A stretch of DNA of 33,140 nt from Streptomyces viridosporus (lineage in GTDB: Bacteria; Actinomycetota; Actinomycetes; Streptomycetales; Streptomycetaceae), in the NCBI RefSeq assembly GCF_002078235.1, contig NZ_MSGP01000229.1, positions 1 to 33,140 on the forward strand. Direction: 5' to 3'. Both the position numbers and the translations under genes were made by a program. How positions within the stretch are numbered: the stretch's first letter is position 1; every line of letters begins with the position of its first letter. The notes below the pieces were generated by a model, which saw only the letters and a list, made by a program, of their open reading frames with translations, did not search any database and was not told where the DNA came from. This document shows, piece after piece, positions 32,714 through 33,140 of this stretch.

Positions 32714-33140
32714 GACACCCCTTGGTCGTGCAGCCGCGCCGCTGTCGGTCGCCGAGGTTAGCGCGCGGCGGGCGGAGCACGACGGCGGCCCCGAAGGAAT
32801 CCGGACGGGCCTGTTCAGGACGGCTCCGACACCGTGACGGCGCCGGCCGCGGCGGGAGCACCGCATCGGAGCCGCGGCACGGATCTTCGCGGCCGGCCGG
32901 GAGCCCGACGACACCGGCTTCCCTCCGCCCGGAGACCGGGTCCGCCCGCCGGGGCCGACGGACCCGGCGGACCCGGCGGTGCACCCGCACGAGCATCCGG
33001 CCGAGCCGCTCGCTCCCGCGCGGCCTGCCCCCGGCACCGGGCGGCAGGGCGGCACGCGCCCCGTGTTTCCCGCCGTCGCAGGGGTACGCGCCCGGCATGC
33101 GGACGAAGCGCAGGACCTCACGGCACACGTCCGGCGGCCG
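32714..33140. other. Gap with a sigma-B-type promoter and a possible gene start
   Basis: No complete gene is seen. GTGT (33063-33066), 15 bases, GGGTAC (33082-33087) fits GNNT-N14-16-GGGTAC, the sigma-B-type pattern of Streptomyces. An ATG at 33097 opens a frame (MRTKRRTSRHTSGG) that runs off the window without a stop. No Shine-Dalgarno is evident, so the gene call is weak. Confidence 0.35.

Overview
The window looks like chromosomal DNA from a Streptomyces or close relative. GC content is very high, nearly every codon ends in G or C, GTG and TTG starts are common, and the window carries actinobacterial families (WhiB, SsgA-like, large LuxR/LAL-type regulator, ABC-F). Three landmarks recall, from memory, the Streptomyces coelicolor order pcaV (SCO6704), small laccase (SCO6712), ssgD (SCO6722). 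No insertion sequence, phage gene, tRNA, rRNA or CRISPR array was seen.

Left part (1-7.9 kb): the 3' end of a LAL-type ATPase protein that stops before any DNA-binding domain, then a six-gene protocatechuate operon on the minus strand, pcaI-pcaJ-pcaH-pcaG-pcaB-pcaL, most junctions overlapping by 1-4 bases. The divergent MarR-type gene pcaV flanks two operator-like dyads. The operon converts protocatechuate to 3-oxoadipyl-CoA; the thiolase pcaF is absent from it.

Middle part (7.9-18.5 kb): a DUF3048 lipoprotein, a zinc alcohol dehydrogenase, two large exported proteins forming an operon (ThuA plus glucose/sorbosone dehydrogenase; cupredoxin plus three Ig-like repeats plus DUF1080), a Tat-exported two-domain laccase with a repetitive tail, a LacI regulator with a perfect palindromic operator, and a two-domain VOC protein. 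Laccase plus protocatechuate catabolism would suit an organism living on lignin-derived aromatics.

Regulatory and resistance part (18.5-27.3 kb): a WhiB protein; a MerR regulator whose sensor is replaced by domains 2 and 3 of the DNA polymerase sliding clamp, followed by a TPR protein; an acyl-ACP desaturase behind three 15-bp operator repeats; dimethylargininase; and an ABC-F plus UvrA-like two-gene operon with a strong promoter of WhiB7/WblC type and a leader of about 230 nt.

Right part (27.3-33.1 kb): a GPP34 protein, a PEP-mutase-family enzyme, the sporulation protein SsgD, a small basic stress-type protein, endonuclease V, a 70-residue unknown and a saccharopine-dehydrogenase-like oxidoreductase. 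A perfect 40-bp palindrome lies between ssgD and the small basic protein. The most interesting item is the MerR-sliding clamp fusion with its own MerR-type promoter.
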